A DNA stretch of 64,000 nucleotides. Origin: an uncultured Flavobacteriales bacterium (GTDB taxonomy: Bacteria; Bacteroidota; Bacteroidia; Flavobacteriales_D; Parvicellaceae). Of the stretch, positions 49,589-60,063 are shown piece after piece. Each line of letters opens with the position of its first letter. The first letter of the stretch is position 1. The notes beneath the pieces are model-generated. The model had not been told where the DNA came from. It was given only the letters and a program-made list of their open reading frames with translations, and made no database searches. The stretch covers positions 1-64,000 of the forward strand of contig CALSRM010000004.1 in NCBI GenBank assembly GCA_943788755.1, in the 5' to 3' direction. A program made the position numbers and the translations under genes.

Positions 49589-50332
49589 ATGCTATTAACT
49601 ACTGAAAATTTCAAAAACAACAACAAATCAGAATTTGCACTGAAAATTATTGTTCTTGATACAGAAATAGTAGCTTTCGCAATAAACTCCAAATCCAAAG
49701 AAATAGAAGCTTTTGATAAGGTTGGATCCATTGCAGATATCGGATTCAAGCAATTTACATTTTCCGATGTCCAAGTAATTGTTCTGGATAATCAATTTAC
49801 GTTGATTCCAGAAAGCATTTTTAAGGAAGAAAAAGCAGCTTCTTATTTAAATTTTAGCACCGAAACCCTAGAGGATTGCTCGATTGTTATTTCGAAAAAC
49901 CACCAATTTTCATTGAACACAATTTGGTATTTGAAAAACGCGTTAAAAAACAACATTATTCAATATTGGCCAGGTAGTAAGTTTACCCATTTAATTGCAA
50001 GTAAGTTGGAAAACACGAACGAAAATGAGGAAAACAACACTTTATTTGTTGATTCGCTAAAAGGAAGTCTTACTATCCTATTATTCACTAACCAAGAACT
50101 CCAAATTGCGAATCACTTTGACACAAACGGAGATGAAGATGCGCTTTACTATTTGCTACTGACCCTGGAACAATCAAAAGTAAAAGTGGAAACCCTGCAA
50201 GTAATTTTATCCAGCACTGCTTCTTTTAAAACAAAGCTGGATAAATACTTTAATAAAATAACAATAACTTCTTCGAATAAATGTGCATTAAACATCACCG
50301 AAGGGGACAAAGTAATTTGCTCAATTATATGA
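49589..50332 (+). CDS. DUF3822 family protein
   Basis: About 247 residues. An actin-like/hexokinase-like fold has been suggested for such proteins but I cannot show it here. The gene order DUF3822-rsmD-coaD is widely kept in Bacteroidota, which supports the call. The ATG at 49589 (MLLTTENFK) is preferred to the track's 49553, which would add a hydrophobic 12-residue run. The stop overlaps the rsmD start (ATGA). Confidence 0.75.
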   Translation: MLLTTENFKNNNKSEFALKIIVLDTEIVAFAINSKSKEIEAFDKVGSIADIGFKQFTFSDVQVIVLDNQFTLIPESIFKEEKAASYLNFSTETLEDCSIVISKNHQFSLNTIWYLKNALKNNIIQYWPGSKFTHLIASKLENTNENEENNTLFVDSLKGSLTILLFTNQELQIANHFDTNGDEDALYYLLLTLEQSKVKVETLQVILSSTASFKTKLDKYFNKITITSSNKCALNITEGDKVICSII

Positions 50333-50868
50333 GAATTATCAGGGGAACATATAAAGGGCAAAGATTAACCGCTCCAAAAGCGATTAAAGCTAGACCAACA
50401 ACAGACTTTGCAAAAGAAGGTCTTTTCAATATTCTTGAAAACAAAATAGATATTATTGACGCTGCAGTTTTAGATTTATTTACAGGAACAGGGAATCTGT
50501 CATTTGAATTTACATCACGGGGAGCAAAGTCTTCGATAGCAGTAGATATTTCGCATATTTCGGTAAGGTTTGTAAACGAACAAGCTAAGAAATGGAACCT
50601 TCCGATAAAAGCATTTAAGAACAATGTCTTTAAATTTTTAGCAAAACCAGTTGGAACGTTCGATATTATTTTTGCTGACCCTCCATACGCACTAGATGGT
50701 ATTGATACAATTCCAGATTTAATATTACAAAGCACACTTCTGTCTAGCGAAGGTTTATTAATCGTTGAACACGGAAAAGAAACCAACTTTAAGGACCACC
50801 CTAATCTAGTGGACTTTCGAAACTACAGCAAAGTCAATTTTTCTTTTTTCAAGCACCTTGTTGAATAA
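50329..50868 (+). CDS. rsmD: 16S rRNA (guanine966-N2)-methyltransferase
   Basis: About 179 residues. MRIIRGTYKGQRL is the typical N-terminus, with PTTDFAKEGLFNIL, the SAM site LDLFTGTGNLSFEF and the catalytic DPPY (FADPPYALD). The start is the ATG at 50329 overlapping the DUF3822 stop; the track's start 48 bases upstream is not used. Methylates G966 of 16S rRNA in the 30S subunit. Confidence 0.93.
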   Translation: MRIIRGTYKGQRLTAPKAIKARPTTDFAKEGLFNILENKIDIIDAAVLDLFTGTGNLSFEFTSRGAKSSIAVDISHISVRFVNEQAKKWNLPIKAFKNNVFKFLAKPVGTFDIIFADPPYALDGIDTIPDLILQSTLLSSEGLLIVEHGKETNFKDHPNLVDFRNYSKVNFSFFKHLVE

Positions 50869-50895
50869 TTTAGTAACTTCATAAAAAATTAAGTT

Positions 50896-51354
50896 ATGGA
50901 ACGTATCGCTGTATTTCCTGGTTCATTCGACCCAATAACAAAGGGACATGAATCTATTGTAAAACGAGCAATTCCATTGTTTGATAAAATAATAATTGCC
51001 ATAGGAATAAACGCTGGAAAAAATTCAATGTTCGACTTAGAACAGCGAAAATTATGGATTAAAAGTACCTTCAAAAACAATCCAACAATAGAGGTTACAA
51101 CTTATGCCGGACTTACCGTTGACTATTGCAAAGCTCAAAATGCCAATTTTATACTAAGAGGACTTCGTTCCTATTCTGACTTTGATTATGAATATGGTAT
51201 TGCTCAAATGAATAAGTCATTAATCAGTAACGTAGAAACAATTTTCTTACTTACCGAGCCAGAATTCAGTCACATTTCTTCAACTATTGTTCGAGATATT
51301 ATCCGAAACAAGGGAAAAGTGGAGCAATTTTTGCCAAATGCAGTAACCTTATAA
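50896..51354 (+). CDS. coaD: Pantetheine-phosphate adenylyltransferase
   Basis: 152 residues, nucleotidyltransferase fold; penultimate step of coenzyme A synthesis. PGSFDPITKGHESI (HxGH-like, here TKGH) and FILRGLRSYSDFDYE are clear, with the ISSTIVRDI C-terminal motif. Downstream of rsmD by 27 bases. Confidence 0.96.
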   Translation: MERIAVFPGSFDPITKGHESIVKRAIPLFDKIIIAIGINAGKNSMFDLEQRKLWIKSTFKNNPTIEVTTYAGLTVDYCKAQNANFILRGLRSYSDFDYEYGIAQMNKSLISNVETIFLLTEPEFSHISSTIVRDIIRNKGKVEQFLPNAVTL

Positions 51355-51397
51355 GCCCACTTTGGTTATACAACTACAAAAATTGCAATTCGAATTT

Positions 51398-52846
51398 ATG
51401 AAATACTTCGTGTTTTCTATACTATTCTGTATCAACCTCTTTTTTTATGGGCAAGTATCTATAGATGGAAATGCTCCTTCCCTCAAAGGAAAGTATGTCT
51501 CCATTTTACAAGTAGAAGATTATGTTACCAATACCTACAAAAACCTTGGAAGACAAAAAGTTGACAGCACAGGAAAGTTTTCATTTAAATTAGTTGTAGA
51601 AAAAGCTTTTAAGGCAATTATAGAAATTGAAGAAAAGAGCAGTATCTTATATATTGACCCAAATACTAAATTGTATAAAATAAATATCCCTAATGGCAAA
51701 AACACAGCTGGAAGTAACGTAAAACTTGTATTTGAAGACCTCCCTGACAACGATTTAAACGCGCTAGTTTTAGAATATAATCTGAGAGCAGATCACTTTA
51801 TGTTTGGTGATTCCATGTATGTCTTAAAGTGCATAAAATCGAACAACTTTAAAGAATACAGTACACAACTAGACAAGTTCAAAGACTCGTTAATCCAATA
51901 CTATAAGCCCATTAAAAATAAATATTTCCATAATTACATTCGTTATTCAATTGCTTCTCTAGAACAAATTTCTACCGGTAAAGAAATTGTAACAAATAGA
52001 ATAAATGTTTTCAATAACTACATCAACAACAAACCTTTACTTTATAATAACGATGCCTACATGGAGTTTATAAATCAGTTCTATGAAAACACGCTGAAAC
52101 TGCCCGTAAAAGGAGGCAAAGACAAGTTATATCTAGCAATTAACAACCATGCTAGTCTATCCATGTTAAATGAGATATTTATTAATGATATATTCTTAAA
52201 AGATGCTAAATTGAGAGAGCTAATCATGATAAAAGGACTTGGTGAAGAATATTATTACGAGAATTTCATTAAAGAAAACATTCTAAACCTCATCAAAGAA
52301 ATAGGCAATACTTCTTTATTTCCAGAAAACAGAATTATTGCCAAAAACACGTTTACCCTTTTAACCCATTTACAAATTGGATATAAAGCACCTGACTTTT
52401 CAATCGTAACAAGCAAGGGGGACTCAATATCACTTGATTCGTTAAAAGGAAAATATATTTACCTAGGTTTTTGGGCTTCTTGGAACGAGTCGAGCTTACT
52501 AGAAATGGAAATAGCAGAAAAACTCTTCAAAGATTATGGAAAGTATATTGAGTTTATTAGTGTTTCGATGGATAAAGATGAAAATGCGTATTTACAGTAC
52601 ATAAAGGAGCACCCTGAATTTAAGTGGCATATTGCCCATTACAGCGGCGATGTTGGATTAATTACAGATTACAGATTAAAAAATATCCCTGAATATTTCC
52701 TCATTGATCCGGATGGAATAATATTGCAAGCTCCTGCATTTAAGCCAAGTCCAAATGGTGATTATCAATCCATTGATTTAACCTTCTTCGAAATTAAAAA
52801 GAAGTTAGAGCCAAAGAAAGTACGCGTAATTGGTGTTCGTGACTAA
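51398..52846 (+). CDS. TlpA/thioredoxin-fold secreted protein lacking the CxxC motif
   Basis: About 482 residues from the ATG at 51398 (signal peptide VFSILFCINLFFYGQ). An N-terminal DUF4369-like beta domain (VDSTGKFSFKL) and a helical middle precede the TlpA-like thioredoxin domain. There the usual WCxxC reads WASWNESS, so both active-site cysteines are gone. The cis-Pro loop region (LKNIPEYFLIDPDG) is kept. It therefore cannot act as a dithiol oxidoreductase and may bind or scaffold. The 16 bases of track overlap with the next gene vanish with the preferred start of that gene. Confidence 0.8.
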   Translation: MKYFVFSILFCINLFFYGQVSIDGNAPSLKGKYVSILQVEDYVTNTYKNLGRQKVDSTGKFSFKLVVEKAFKAIIEIEEKSSILYIDPNTKLYKINIPNGKNTAGSNVKLVFEDLPDNDLNALVLEYNLRADHFMFGDSMYVLKCIKSNNFKEYSTQLDKFKDSLIQYYKPIKNKYFHNYIRYSIASLEQISTGKEIVTNRINVFNNYINNKPLLYNNDAYMEFINQFYENTLKLPVKGGKDKLYLAINNHASLSMLNEIFINDIFLKDAKLRELIMIKGLGEEYYYENFIKENILNLIKEIGNTSLFPENRIIAKNTFTLLTHLQIGYKAPDFSIVTSKGDSISLDSLKGKYIYLGFWASWNESSLLEMEIAEKLFKDYGKYIEFISVSMDKDENAYLQYIKEHPEFKWHIAHYSGDVGLITDYRLKNIPEYFLIDPDGIILQAPAFKPSPNGDYQSIDLTFFEIKKKLEPKKVRVIGVRD

Positions 52847-52868
52847 TTCAAAACCGTATCTTTACCCC

Positions 52869-53867
52869 ATGGATTTAGTAACAGGTGGAACAGGAATAGT
52901 AGGTTCGCATATTTTAGAAGAACTCACCCAAAATGGAAAGACTGTTCGAGCTATAAAAAGAGCATCAAGCGACATACAGCTAGTCCAAAGCATCTTTGAA
53001 CATTACAACAACCCCAACTTTAATTGCATCGAATGGGTATTAGGAGATATAACTGACATCTCCAGTATAGAGGAGGCAATGATTGGGATTGAAAATGTTT
53101 ATCATGCAGCCGCCATTGTAAGCTTCAATAAAAAAGACCGCCAACAGATGTATAAAATCAATGTTGAAGGAACTGCCAATATTGTTAATTTATCTCTTGC
53201 AAATAATATAAAAAAACTAGGGTATATCAGTTCAATTGCTTCGTTAGGAAGAACAGCCGGACAAGAATGGTATAGTGAGAAAGACACTTGGAAAACATCA
53301 AAGCAAAACTCTTATTATGCAATAACTAAATATACCGCTGAGCATGAAGTTTGGCGTGGCACTGAAGAAGGACTAGAGAGTGTAATGGTAAATCCCGGGG
53401 TAATTTTAGGCCCGGGAGAGATGCACAAAAGTAGCGGGACTCTATTTGGAACAATTTACAAAGGACTTAAATATTATACGAAAGGAACCAACGGTTTTGT
53501 GGATGCTCGAGATGTTTCCAGATCCATCATACAACTTGTCCAATCAGATATTAGTAAAGAACGGTATTTATGCGTTGGTGAAAATCTTCCATTTAAAACT
53601 TTTTTTGAGCTAGTTGCAGACAGCTTAAATAAAAAGGCCCCATCGAAATTAGCAAAACCATGGCTAACTGGAATTGTTTGGAGGTTAGCAGGATTTATTT
53701 CCTTTATCAGCGGTAAAAAACCTGCAATCACCAAAGAAAGTGTGAGCACGAGTCACTTTGTTAATCAGTATAATAGTGATAAGTTAAAACAAGCAATTGA
53801 TTTTAAATTTACCCCTATAAAAGAAGCATGTGAAAATACGGGAGCATTTTTCCTAAAGAGAAAGTAG
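52869..53867 (+). CDS. NAD-dependent epimerase/dehydratase (extended SDR)
   Basis: About 332 residues. TGGTGIVGSHIL is the Rossmann motif at the N-terminus, followed by YHAAAIV, the catalytic Tyr/Lys in YYAITKYTAE, and NPGVILGPGE. It resembles dihydroflavonol-4-reductase-like enzymes; the substrate is unknown. The ATG at 52869 puts the Rossmann strand at the very start, better than the track's 52830. The 3' end overlaps the convergent aldolase by 15 bases. Confidence 0.85.
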   Translation: MDLVTGGTGIVGSHILEELTQNGKTVRAIKRASSDIQLVQSIFEHYNNPNFNCIEWVLGDITDISSIEEAMIGIENVYHAAAIVSFNKKDRQQMYKINVEGTANIVNLSLANNIKKLGYISSIASLGRTAGQEWYSEKDTWKTSKQNSYYAITKYTAEHEVWRGTEEGLESVMVNPGVILGPGEMHKSSGTLFGTIYKGLKYYTKGTNGFVDARDVSRSIIQLVQSDISKERYLCVGENLPFKTFFELVADSLNKKAPSKLAKPWLTGIVWRLAGFISFISGKKPAITKESVSTSHFVNQYNSDKLKQAIDFKFTPIKEACENTGAFFLKRK

Positions 53868-54866
53868 TATTTCACAAATTGTAATTACATCTGCTTCAGA
53901 AACATCCAAATGCATTGTCAATCGAACTCGCTGCGGCCCAAAGCCTACAGCCAAAATTCCTTTCTTCTTTAATTTCTCAAGAAACTCTGTATTTGTGATT
54001 TCATTTTTTAGCAAAAGAACAACAATATTGGTTTCTACGGGTAACGCTCCCTTAACCCATTGATTACTTAATCCAGCTTTTAATACTTTTTGCGCATTAT
54101 CGTGATCAATAGCCAAACGTTCAACATGATTATCCAAAGCATAAGATGCGGCAGCGGCTAACATTCCGGCTTGTCGCATACCGCCACCAAAAGCTTTACG
54201 AACGCGTCTTGCTTTTTTTATAAAATCATTACTACCCAGTAAAACAGATCCCACTGGAGCTCCTAAACCTTTTGACAAACAAACAGAAATTGAATCGAAA
54301 ACGGCACCATATTTTTTTGGATCTTCCTTATTTTTTACAATTGCATTGTAAACTCTTGCACCATCCAAATGAAGCGCTAAACCGTATTTTTGACAAACAT
54401 CTTTAATCTTATAAAACTCCTCAAATGCATAACATACTCCACCTCCTCTATTGGAGGTGTTTTCTAAACTTACTAAGCTTGTATTTGGTAAATGAACATC
54501 GTCACTATTGATATTTGCTTCGATTTGTGCAGCTGTTAATAATCCGGAAGCCCCTTCGATAAGCCGAACAGAAGCCCCTGAGTTTGATGCAATACCACCT
54601 CCTTCGTAACAATACACATGCGATTCTCTGCTACAAATAACCTCATCACCAGGCACAACATGTACTTTAATTGCAATTTGATTGGTCATCGTTCCGGAAG
54701 GGCAAAAAAGTGCTTTTTCCATTCCGAATATTGCTGCAACCTTTTCCTCTAAGGCATTAATTGAAGGATCTTCAACAAATACATCGTCTCCCAAAGGAGC
54801 TGCTTGCATTGCATTTTTCATCTCTTTAGTGGGCAGCGTTACAGTATCGCTTCTAAGGTCTATCAT
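53853..54866 (-). CDS. ltaE: Low-specificity threonine aldolase / GntG family PLP-dependent aldolase
   Basis: 337 residues. Cleaves threonine or related beta-hydroxy amino acids. The N-terminus IDLRSDTVTLPT, LGDDVFVEDPS, the PLP Asp/His region LHLDGARVYNA and the PLP Lys in CLSKGLGAPVGS are all present. Overlaps the convergent epimerase by 15 bases. Single gene. Confidence 0.9.
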   Translation of the reverse strand: MIDLRSDTVTLPTKEMKNAMQAAPLGDDVFVEDPSINALEEKVAAIFGMEKALFCPSGTMTNQIAIKVHVVPGDEVICSRESHVYCYEGGGIASNSGASVRLIEGASGLLTAAQIEANINSDDVHLPNTSLVSLENTSNRGGGVCYAFEEFYKIKDVCQKYGLALHLDGARVYNAIVKNKEDPKKYGAVFDSISVCLSKGLGAPVGSVLLGSNDFIKKARRVRKAFGGGMRQAGMLAAAASYALDNHVERLAIDHDNAQKVLKAGLSNQWVKGALPVETNIVVLLLKNEITNTEFLEKLKKKGILAVGFGPQRVRLTMHLDVSEADVITICEILLSL

Positions 54867-54921
54867 ATTTAATCCTGTTTATTGAACGAATTTAATTAAT
54901 TTCACAGCATAATATTCAATA

Positions 54922-56592
54922 ATGCGGATAGTTTTAGTACTCTTTTCCTTTCTTTTATTCAATGCTTACTTCTCTCAAGAAAAGTATTGGGTTTATCTAA
55001 CTGACAAAGATGGTGTAGAATTTAATCCGCATAATTATTTTGATCAAAAAGCTATTAATAGAAGAATAAAAAACAACGTTCCATTAAATCATTTTACGGA
55101 CAGACCTTTACGAACTGACTACCAAGACAAAATTTCCCATATTGCAGAATTCATTTGCGGACATACAAGATGGTTTAATGCCATTGCATGTAAATTAACT
55201 CCTCAACAACTTATTGAAATACAAAACCTCGCTTTCGTAAAAGAGGTTTTAGCTATGAGCACCAGGACAGTATTTGCTGAAGGAAATGATTACAAAGAAC
55301 TGCATAAAGGTGAACAAGGTCTTTTGGAAGGTCAAATTGCATCGATGCAAGGGAAAGAGTTTACAAAAAAAGGATTGACTGGAAAAGGGATTCGAATTTG
55401 TATTATTGATGCTGGCTTTCCAGATGTAAACACTTCTTCAATTTACCAGCACATTAGAGATAATAACCGAATTATAAAAACATGGGATTTTAAAAAAAAC
55501 AAACCCGATATATATAAATACAGTTCTCATGGTTCAACTGTGCTTTCCTGTATAGCTGGAAAAACAGATGGCGTTTTTATCGGCCTTGCTATTGATTCAG
55601 AATTCTTACTGGCAAGAACAGAAAGAATACTATACGAAGGAGACGCTGAAGAAGAGGATTGGTTGATGGCTATTGAATGGGCTGATAAGAACGGAGCTGA
55701 CATTGTAAACAGCTCTCTTGGATACACTTCGGCAAGACATTTCGTTGAAGATATGGATGGGAAAACGTGTATTATTTCGAAGGCTGGAAATCTCGCAGCT
55801 CGAAAGGGGATCCTAGTTATTAATGCTGCGGGAAATGAAGGAGCAGGAAACTGGAAGTACATCGGAGCACCAGCCGATGCTGACAGCGTTTTATCTGTTG
55901 GAGGAATAAATCCTTGGACCGGCTTGCACACCTCTTTTAGTTCTTATGGACCAACAGCTGACCACAGGTTAAAACCAAATCTTTCGGCCTTTGGTCATGT
56001 TATGGGATATAGCCCAGGTACCGGTGTGCATGAAACACAAGGAACGTCTTTTTCTAGTCCTTTGGTAGCTGGATTTGCTGCTTGTGTATGGCAAAGCGAT
56101 ACTACCCTAACAAATATGGAGTTGTTCAAGAAACTAGAAGAATCTGCAAATCTGCATCCTTACTTTGATTATGCACATGGCTATGGAGTTCCGCAGGCAA
56201 CGTATTTTACTGACCCATTAAATGGGACCGAGGAAAGCGAAACTTTTACACTAGATGAAAGTGAATCCTTTATCCAAATAACGATTAAAGATGAACATTT
56301 CACTATAGAAGATAAAATCGTTTTCGATTATTTTCCCTATACATTTAACAAGCTAAATAGAATTCCATGGCTTCACTTTCAAGATACATATAGCACTTTA
56401 GATAGTAATATTAAAAAAAGCGGTGCTGGTTATTTCTATTACCATATTGAAAATGATGCAGGTTATTTAGATGAATACCTTGTTTTATCTGTTTACGAAA
56501 AAAATATTTTAAGAATAAGAAAAAGCGAAAACATCGGAAAAACGTATCGATTTCATTACAAAGGAACTTCAAAAAAAATAACTCTAGAATGA
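54922..56592 (+). CDS. Secreted subtilisin-like serine protease (S8)
   Basis: 556 residues. A signal peptide (LVLFSFLLFNAYFS) and an inhibitor-like propeptide (about 20-120) precede the catalytic triad Asp163 (CIIDAGFPD), His203 (SHGSTV) and Ser376 (GTSFSSP), with the oxyanion Asn304 (NAAGNEG). All catalytic residues are present. A beta-rich C-terminal region of about 130 residues follows without an obvious T9SS sorting motif. The stop overlaps the next ATG (ATGA), linking it to a barrel protein. Confidence 0.9.
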   Translation: MRIVLVLFSFLLFNAYFSQEKYWVYLTDKDGVEFNPHNYFDQKAINRRIKNNVPLNHFTDRPLRTDYQDKISHIAEFICGHTRWFNAIACKLTPQQLIEIQNLAFVKEVLAMSTRTVFAEGNDYKELHKGEQGLLEGQIASMQGKEFTKKGLTGKGIRICIIDAGFPDVNTSSIYQHIRDNNRIIKTWDFKKNKPDIYKYSSHGSTVLSCIAGKTDGVFIGLAIDSEFLLARTERILYEGDAEEEDWLMAIEWADKNGADIVNSSLGYTSARHFVEDMDGKTCIISKAGNLAARKGILVINAAGNEGAGNWKYIGAPADADSVLSVGGINPWTGLHTSFSSYGPTADHRLKPNLSAFGHVMGYSPGTGVHETQGTSFSSPLVAGFAACVWQSDTTLTNMELFKKLEESANLHPYFDYAHGYGVPQATYFTDPLNGTEESETFTLDESESFIQITIKDEHFTIEDKIVFDYFPYTFNKLNRIPWLHFQDTYSTLDSNIKKSGAGYFYYHIENDAGYLDEYLVLSVYEKNILRIRKSENIGKTYRFHYKGTSKKITLE

Positions 56593-57326
56593 GGATAGTG
56601 CCAAAACATAGTATTCTTTTCATCCTAATTATAAGCTGTACTTCGCTAGCTGCACAAACCGTACTAATAAAACAAACGGTACCTGAAAATTTTGAAGACA
56701 AAGACGAAGGACACGGACCAAACAGAGCGCATTTCTCCTACCCATACTTTGCATTAGGGGTGCATACAGATGGATATAGCCATGAAAACGACACCATTAT
56801 TTCACCTGTATATGGGAGATCCATGGAGATGCGGTTTGGATCGCGCACTCGGCTTAAATTAAACCGGTTTCTTGGATTTGGAATAGACTATGAATTGGGA
56901 TATTCGGCACACTTTATAAACCTGAAAGACGCTTATGCTTTAGCCAACTTCTCCCCTGATGTGAAAAAAGCTAGGTATCAAATCTATACGATAGGTGGAG
57001 CTAGTTACTTTCAATTTAACTTCGAACCTAAAAGAGGAAACCAACTAGGATCGTATTTAGATATAGGAGTTTTTGGTGGTTATAATTTTGGAAGAAAATA
57101 CAGCCAAACGTTGAAAATAGGGAAAGAAAAGTCGGTTTACAAGCTTAAAAAATTACAGGATTTTGAAAAACTAAATTACGGAGCAATTATTCGTTTTGGG
57201 CAGAGAGTATGGGCAATATATGCTAAGTATAGGTACTCCAATAGCTTCAAAAACAAAACAACCACAGGTAATTACGAGCTACCTCGTTTGACCTTTGGAT
57301 TTGAATATTTCTTTGGAAAAACATAA
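56589..57326 (+). CDS. Outer-membrane protein, beta-barrel type
   Basis: 245 residues with an N-terminal signal (ILFILIISCTSLAAQ) and amphipathic strands (FLGFGIDYELGYSAHF, YLDIGVFGGYNFGRKYS), ending FGFEYFFGKT. The function is unknown. ATGA overlap suggests coupled translation with the subtilase. Confidence 0.68.
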   Translation: MRIVPKHSILFILIISCTSLAAQTVLIKQTVPENFEDKDEGHGPNRAHFSYPYFALGVHTDGYSHENDTIISPVYGRSMEMRFGSRTRLKLNRFLGFGIDYELGYSAHFINLKDAYALANFSPDVKKARYQIYTIGGASYFQFNFEPKRGNQLGSYLDIGVFGGYNFGRKYSQTLKIGKEKSVYKLKKLQDFEKLNYGAIIRFGQRVWAIYAKYRYSNSFKNKTTTGNYELPRLTFGFEYFFGKT

Positions 57327-57896
57327 CGACCAGCCAGAGTGGGCTCACGTTTTATTGATGAGATTGCCGCACTTAGAGTCACTCTATAGAAGATTTTAAT
57401 CGGGTAGTTTGTAAAGAGTACTTCTTCCTACTTTTTTTCCTGCGTCAAAAAAAGTAGGCAAAAAAGGACGCTTACAATGCGGCTACTTTTGATATTCAAT
57501 CACCATCAGCGCAAAGCTTAAGTGCGCTCGAATGATCTTCTCGTTCCTCGAAGCTATTCGGTCTTACTAAACCTTTTGCTCGATGCTTCAATCCATCAAA
57601 AAAGGCCGAAAATACTAGTCGTTTGTGCATCCATAAAAACTGTAAATAATTTGGGAACTTAATGATTCACTCAAAAGATAAAGAGTAGCACAAATTAACC
57701 CCTCGTTTATTGATGAAGGTCTATTAAAATTACATTCCTTGCGCAGACAAGGAATCTTAGACACAGACGTACTAAGATTCCCTGCCTCCGTTGCACTTCG
57801 CATGGAATGTTTGACTTAAAATGATTATATTTAAAACAAAAACTTTTAGTTCAACTTCAAAAAAATACTATCCTTATAAACTCTAACACAAATACT
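57327..57896. repeat. Non-coding gap with dispersed-repeat-like blocks
   Basis: About 570 bases with no convincing gene. 57420-57610 contains blocks such as CTACTTTTTTTCCTGCGTC and a C/G-richer segment (AAGTGCGCTCGAATGATC). 57730-57810 has a sequence of the AAGATTCCCTGCCTCC kind. Both resemble dispersed Bacteroidota intergenic repeats and the block at 18795-18960. The 62-residue minus ORF at 57615-57803 is composition noise. Confidence 0.45.
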
Positions 57897-58595
57897 ATGA
57901 TAAAAAATATTCTATTCTTAACCCTATTCATAATGATTGGCTACTGCTCTTTTGGGCAAAGTGGTCAGTATCTTGTTATTCTAAAAGAGGGTTACTGCAA
58001 TACAACAGGCATATTTGCACCAAACCCTTCAATTATCACTATTGATCCTTCAGGGATTATTAATGAAACACCATTGCAGCAGTCAAATACCTTTCAAGAT
58101 GTTCTTGAACACACGGCACAATTCAATGTCACTGTCTCAAATATTATTAATCAAGGATATACTATAGCACCTGGAGATCCACAGACAACAATATTATATG
58201 CAGGGACTTATTCTGGAATTATGAATTGGTCTGATGCAACTTGTCCTGGTACATCTGCAACAGGTATACAAATTGTAACTCTAATCCCTTGTTGCGCTCC
58301 TTGAACTAATGGTGTGGATGATCAATCAGAGAACGTCCCCTTACATATTTCAAAAGTATATCCCAATCCAAGTAATGATCTGCTCTATTTGGAAATTAAT
58401 TATGCTGTAGGTAATGCGCCTGAATATATCTTGGTGTATGATATTATGGGACATCAATTACTCTCAGCACCATACTCATCTTCTTTTGAGAAAACTGTTG
58501 AGTTGAACATCTCAAACCTTAGCGCTGGGCTTTATTTTGTGAAGCTATCAGGCACTAATACTGACAGTGCACCATTGACTTTTAGTAAATATTAA
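57897..58595 (+). pseudogene. T9SS-sorted secreted protein interrupted by an in-frame TGA
   Basis: A signal peptide (ILFLTLFIMIGYCSFGQ), a short beta-rich domain to residue 135 (ending LIPCCAP), then TGA at 58302-58304. The same frame continues, TNGVDDQSENVPLH, into a full sorting domain with VYPNPSNDLLYLE and AGLYFVKLSG. No frameshift is needed, only the stop. It is either a nonsense mutation, a base error, or a read-through site separating a secreted from a sorted form. The ligand or function is unknown. Confidence 0.6.
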
Positions 58596-58660
58596 TTGAG
58601 ATCGTTAAAAAGAACTTTTCTTTAAAGCAGTAATACGCATGCCCACGAACCCCAACTAAA

Positions 58661-60058
58661 CTATTTATTCCCCTCAATCAAATACCAATCTACCCAAGCA
58701 TCCATTTGATTCACAGAATTTGGTCTGAGTAGAATTTCTCTATTGTTGTCTAACAGGTACATTGTTGGGGTACCAAATACATAATAATCTTTCACGATTT
58801 TGCTGTTCCACTTTTGATAATCGCAAGTGGAGATGAACGGAAAGTTTTTTACGAAATCTTTGTAAGCGATTTTATCTTCATCTAACGAAACAAACACTAC
58901 ATCTACTCCTTGCGCTTTCCATTTTTGATACAAGTTTACAATTTTGGGTAGTTCTTCGGTACATTTTGGACACCAGCTAGCACCAAATACCACAACAGTA
59001 TAACTGCTGTTAATGTCAGATAATTTTTTAGGAATAGTATTAGCAGCATAGCCTGGAGTGTTATTATCTCCTTCAAATAGAATCTCAGGAGCAGTATTCC
59101 CCTTTTTCATGGCGCGGTAAGTTTCTAATTGCTTGGCAAGGTCATTATCTATGGTACAACTTACTTCATTGAGCACTTTTAAGGCGAGATACTCAGATGC
59201 CTGAAACAAGCTATGGCGTTCGAGTAAATCAAAAAGGAAATCGGTAACTTCATTGAGTATTTTTTCCTCTTTAATAAGATTTTCCATCATTGCATCAATG
59301 GAGACTTTCATTTCGATAAATACGGAATCCAATGAACGACCACTGTTTTCCAACAACCAAAAATGACTTTCGATGGCATCTTTGAACAAACCACTTTTAT
59401 AAAGGCGATTATCCGTGTAATCTATTTCTCTAAAAGCTTTAATAGTTGCCGGAATCTCTTCTGGGCGGTATTGTGCAATGGTGGAAGCACCACTTACCAA
59501 TTTACGCATGGGTAAAAACCAACTTACATAACTGTCTTTTGGTAGTTCTGCCAAAAATGTTGAATCTTCAGCTTTGATGCGTTGTTTTTCCTGTGCTATG
59601 GCTTGCTGAGGAGTTAATTGTAAGGCAAATAAGGTATCTGCGGTGTACATTTTTTCCAAATAGATCCAGGCGCTCAATGCTTGGTCTCTTTTTGGGTGTT
59701 CTTTTGCATACTGCTCAAACCACTGGTTTTCTTTTCCTTTTGTTATTTTAATTGATTCAGCATAGCTCAAAGCTGCTCCAGCTATCTCTATATTTTCTCC
59801 ACTTAGTATTACAAAAAGTGGTTTTTTATCGGATGATAGTAAATAACCTACTCCATAATCTGCTTTAGAGTAAATAAGTTCAAAATTTCCTTTCTCATCA
59901 ATTTTAGAAGATGAAATGGGATAGGATTCTAATCCGTTAAAACCTTCGAGTTTATGGTCTGATTAGTAAGCAGGGATAAGTTTCCTGTGATGGTTTGCGA
60001 AAAAAGACCTAAACAGAAGGTTATTCCTATAATTAACAAACTTAATTCTCTTTTCATA
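58661..60058 (-). CDS. TlpA-like thiol-disulfide oxidoreductase (frameshift near the N-terminus)
   Basis: The thioredoxin domain is C-terminal with an intact active site, FGASWCPKCTEELPKI, and a cis-Pro loop (VFGTPTMYLLDN). Upstream is a helical region of about 230 residues. The track ORF starts late at 59770. In frame upstream the sequence continues (LEGFNGLESYPISSSKID..) as a DUF4369-like domain, and after one missing A near 59955-59965 it joins a signal peptide from the ATG at 60058 (LLIIGITFCLGLFSQ). Rebuilt length is about 465. It probably acts in the periplasm in protein thiol redox. Confidence 0.78.
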
Positions 60059-60063
60059 AAACT

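Noticed and set aside
57615-57803. 62-residue minus-strand ORF
   Set aside because: It lies in repeat-like intergenic DNA, has no neighbours in frame and no family resemblance.
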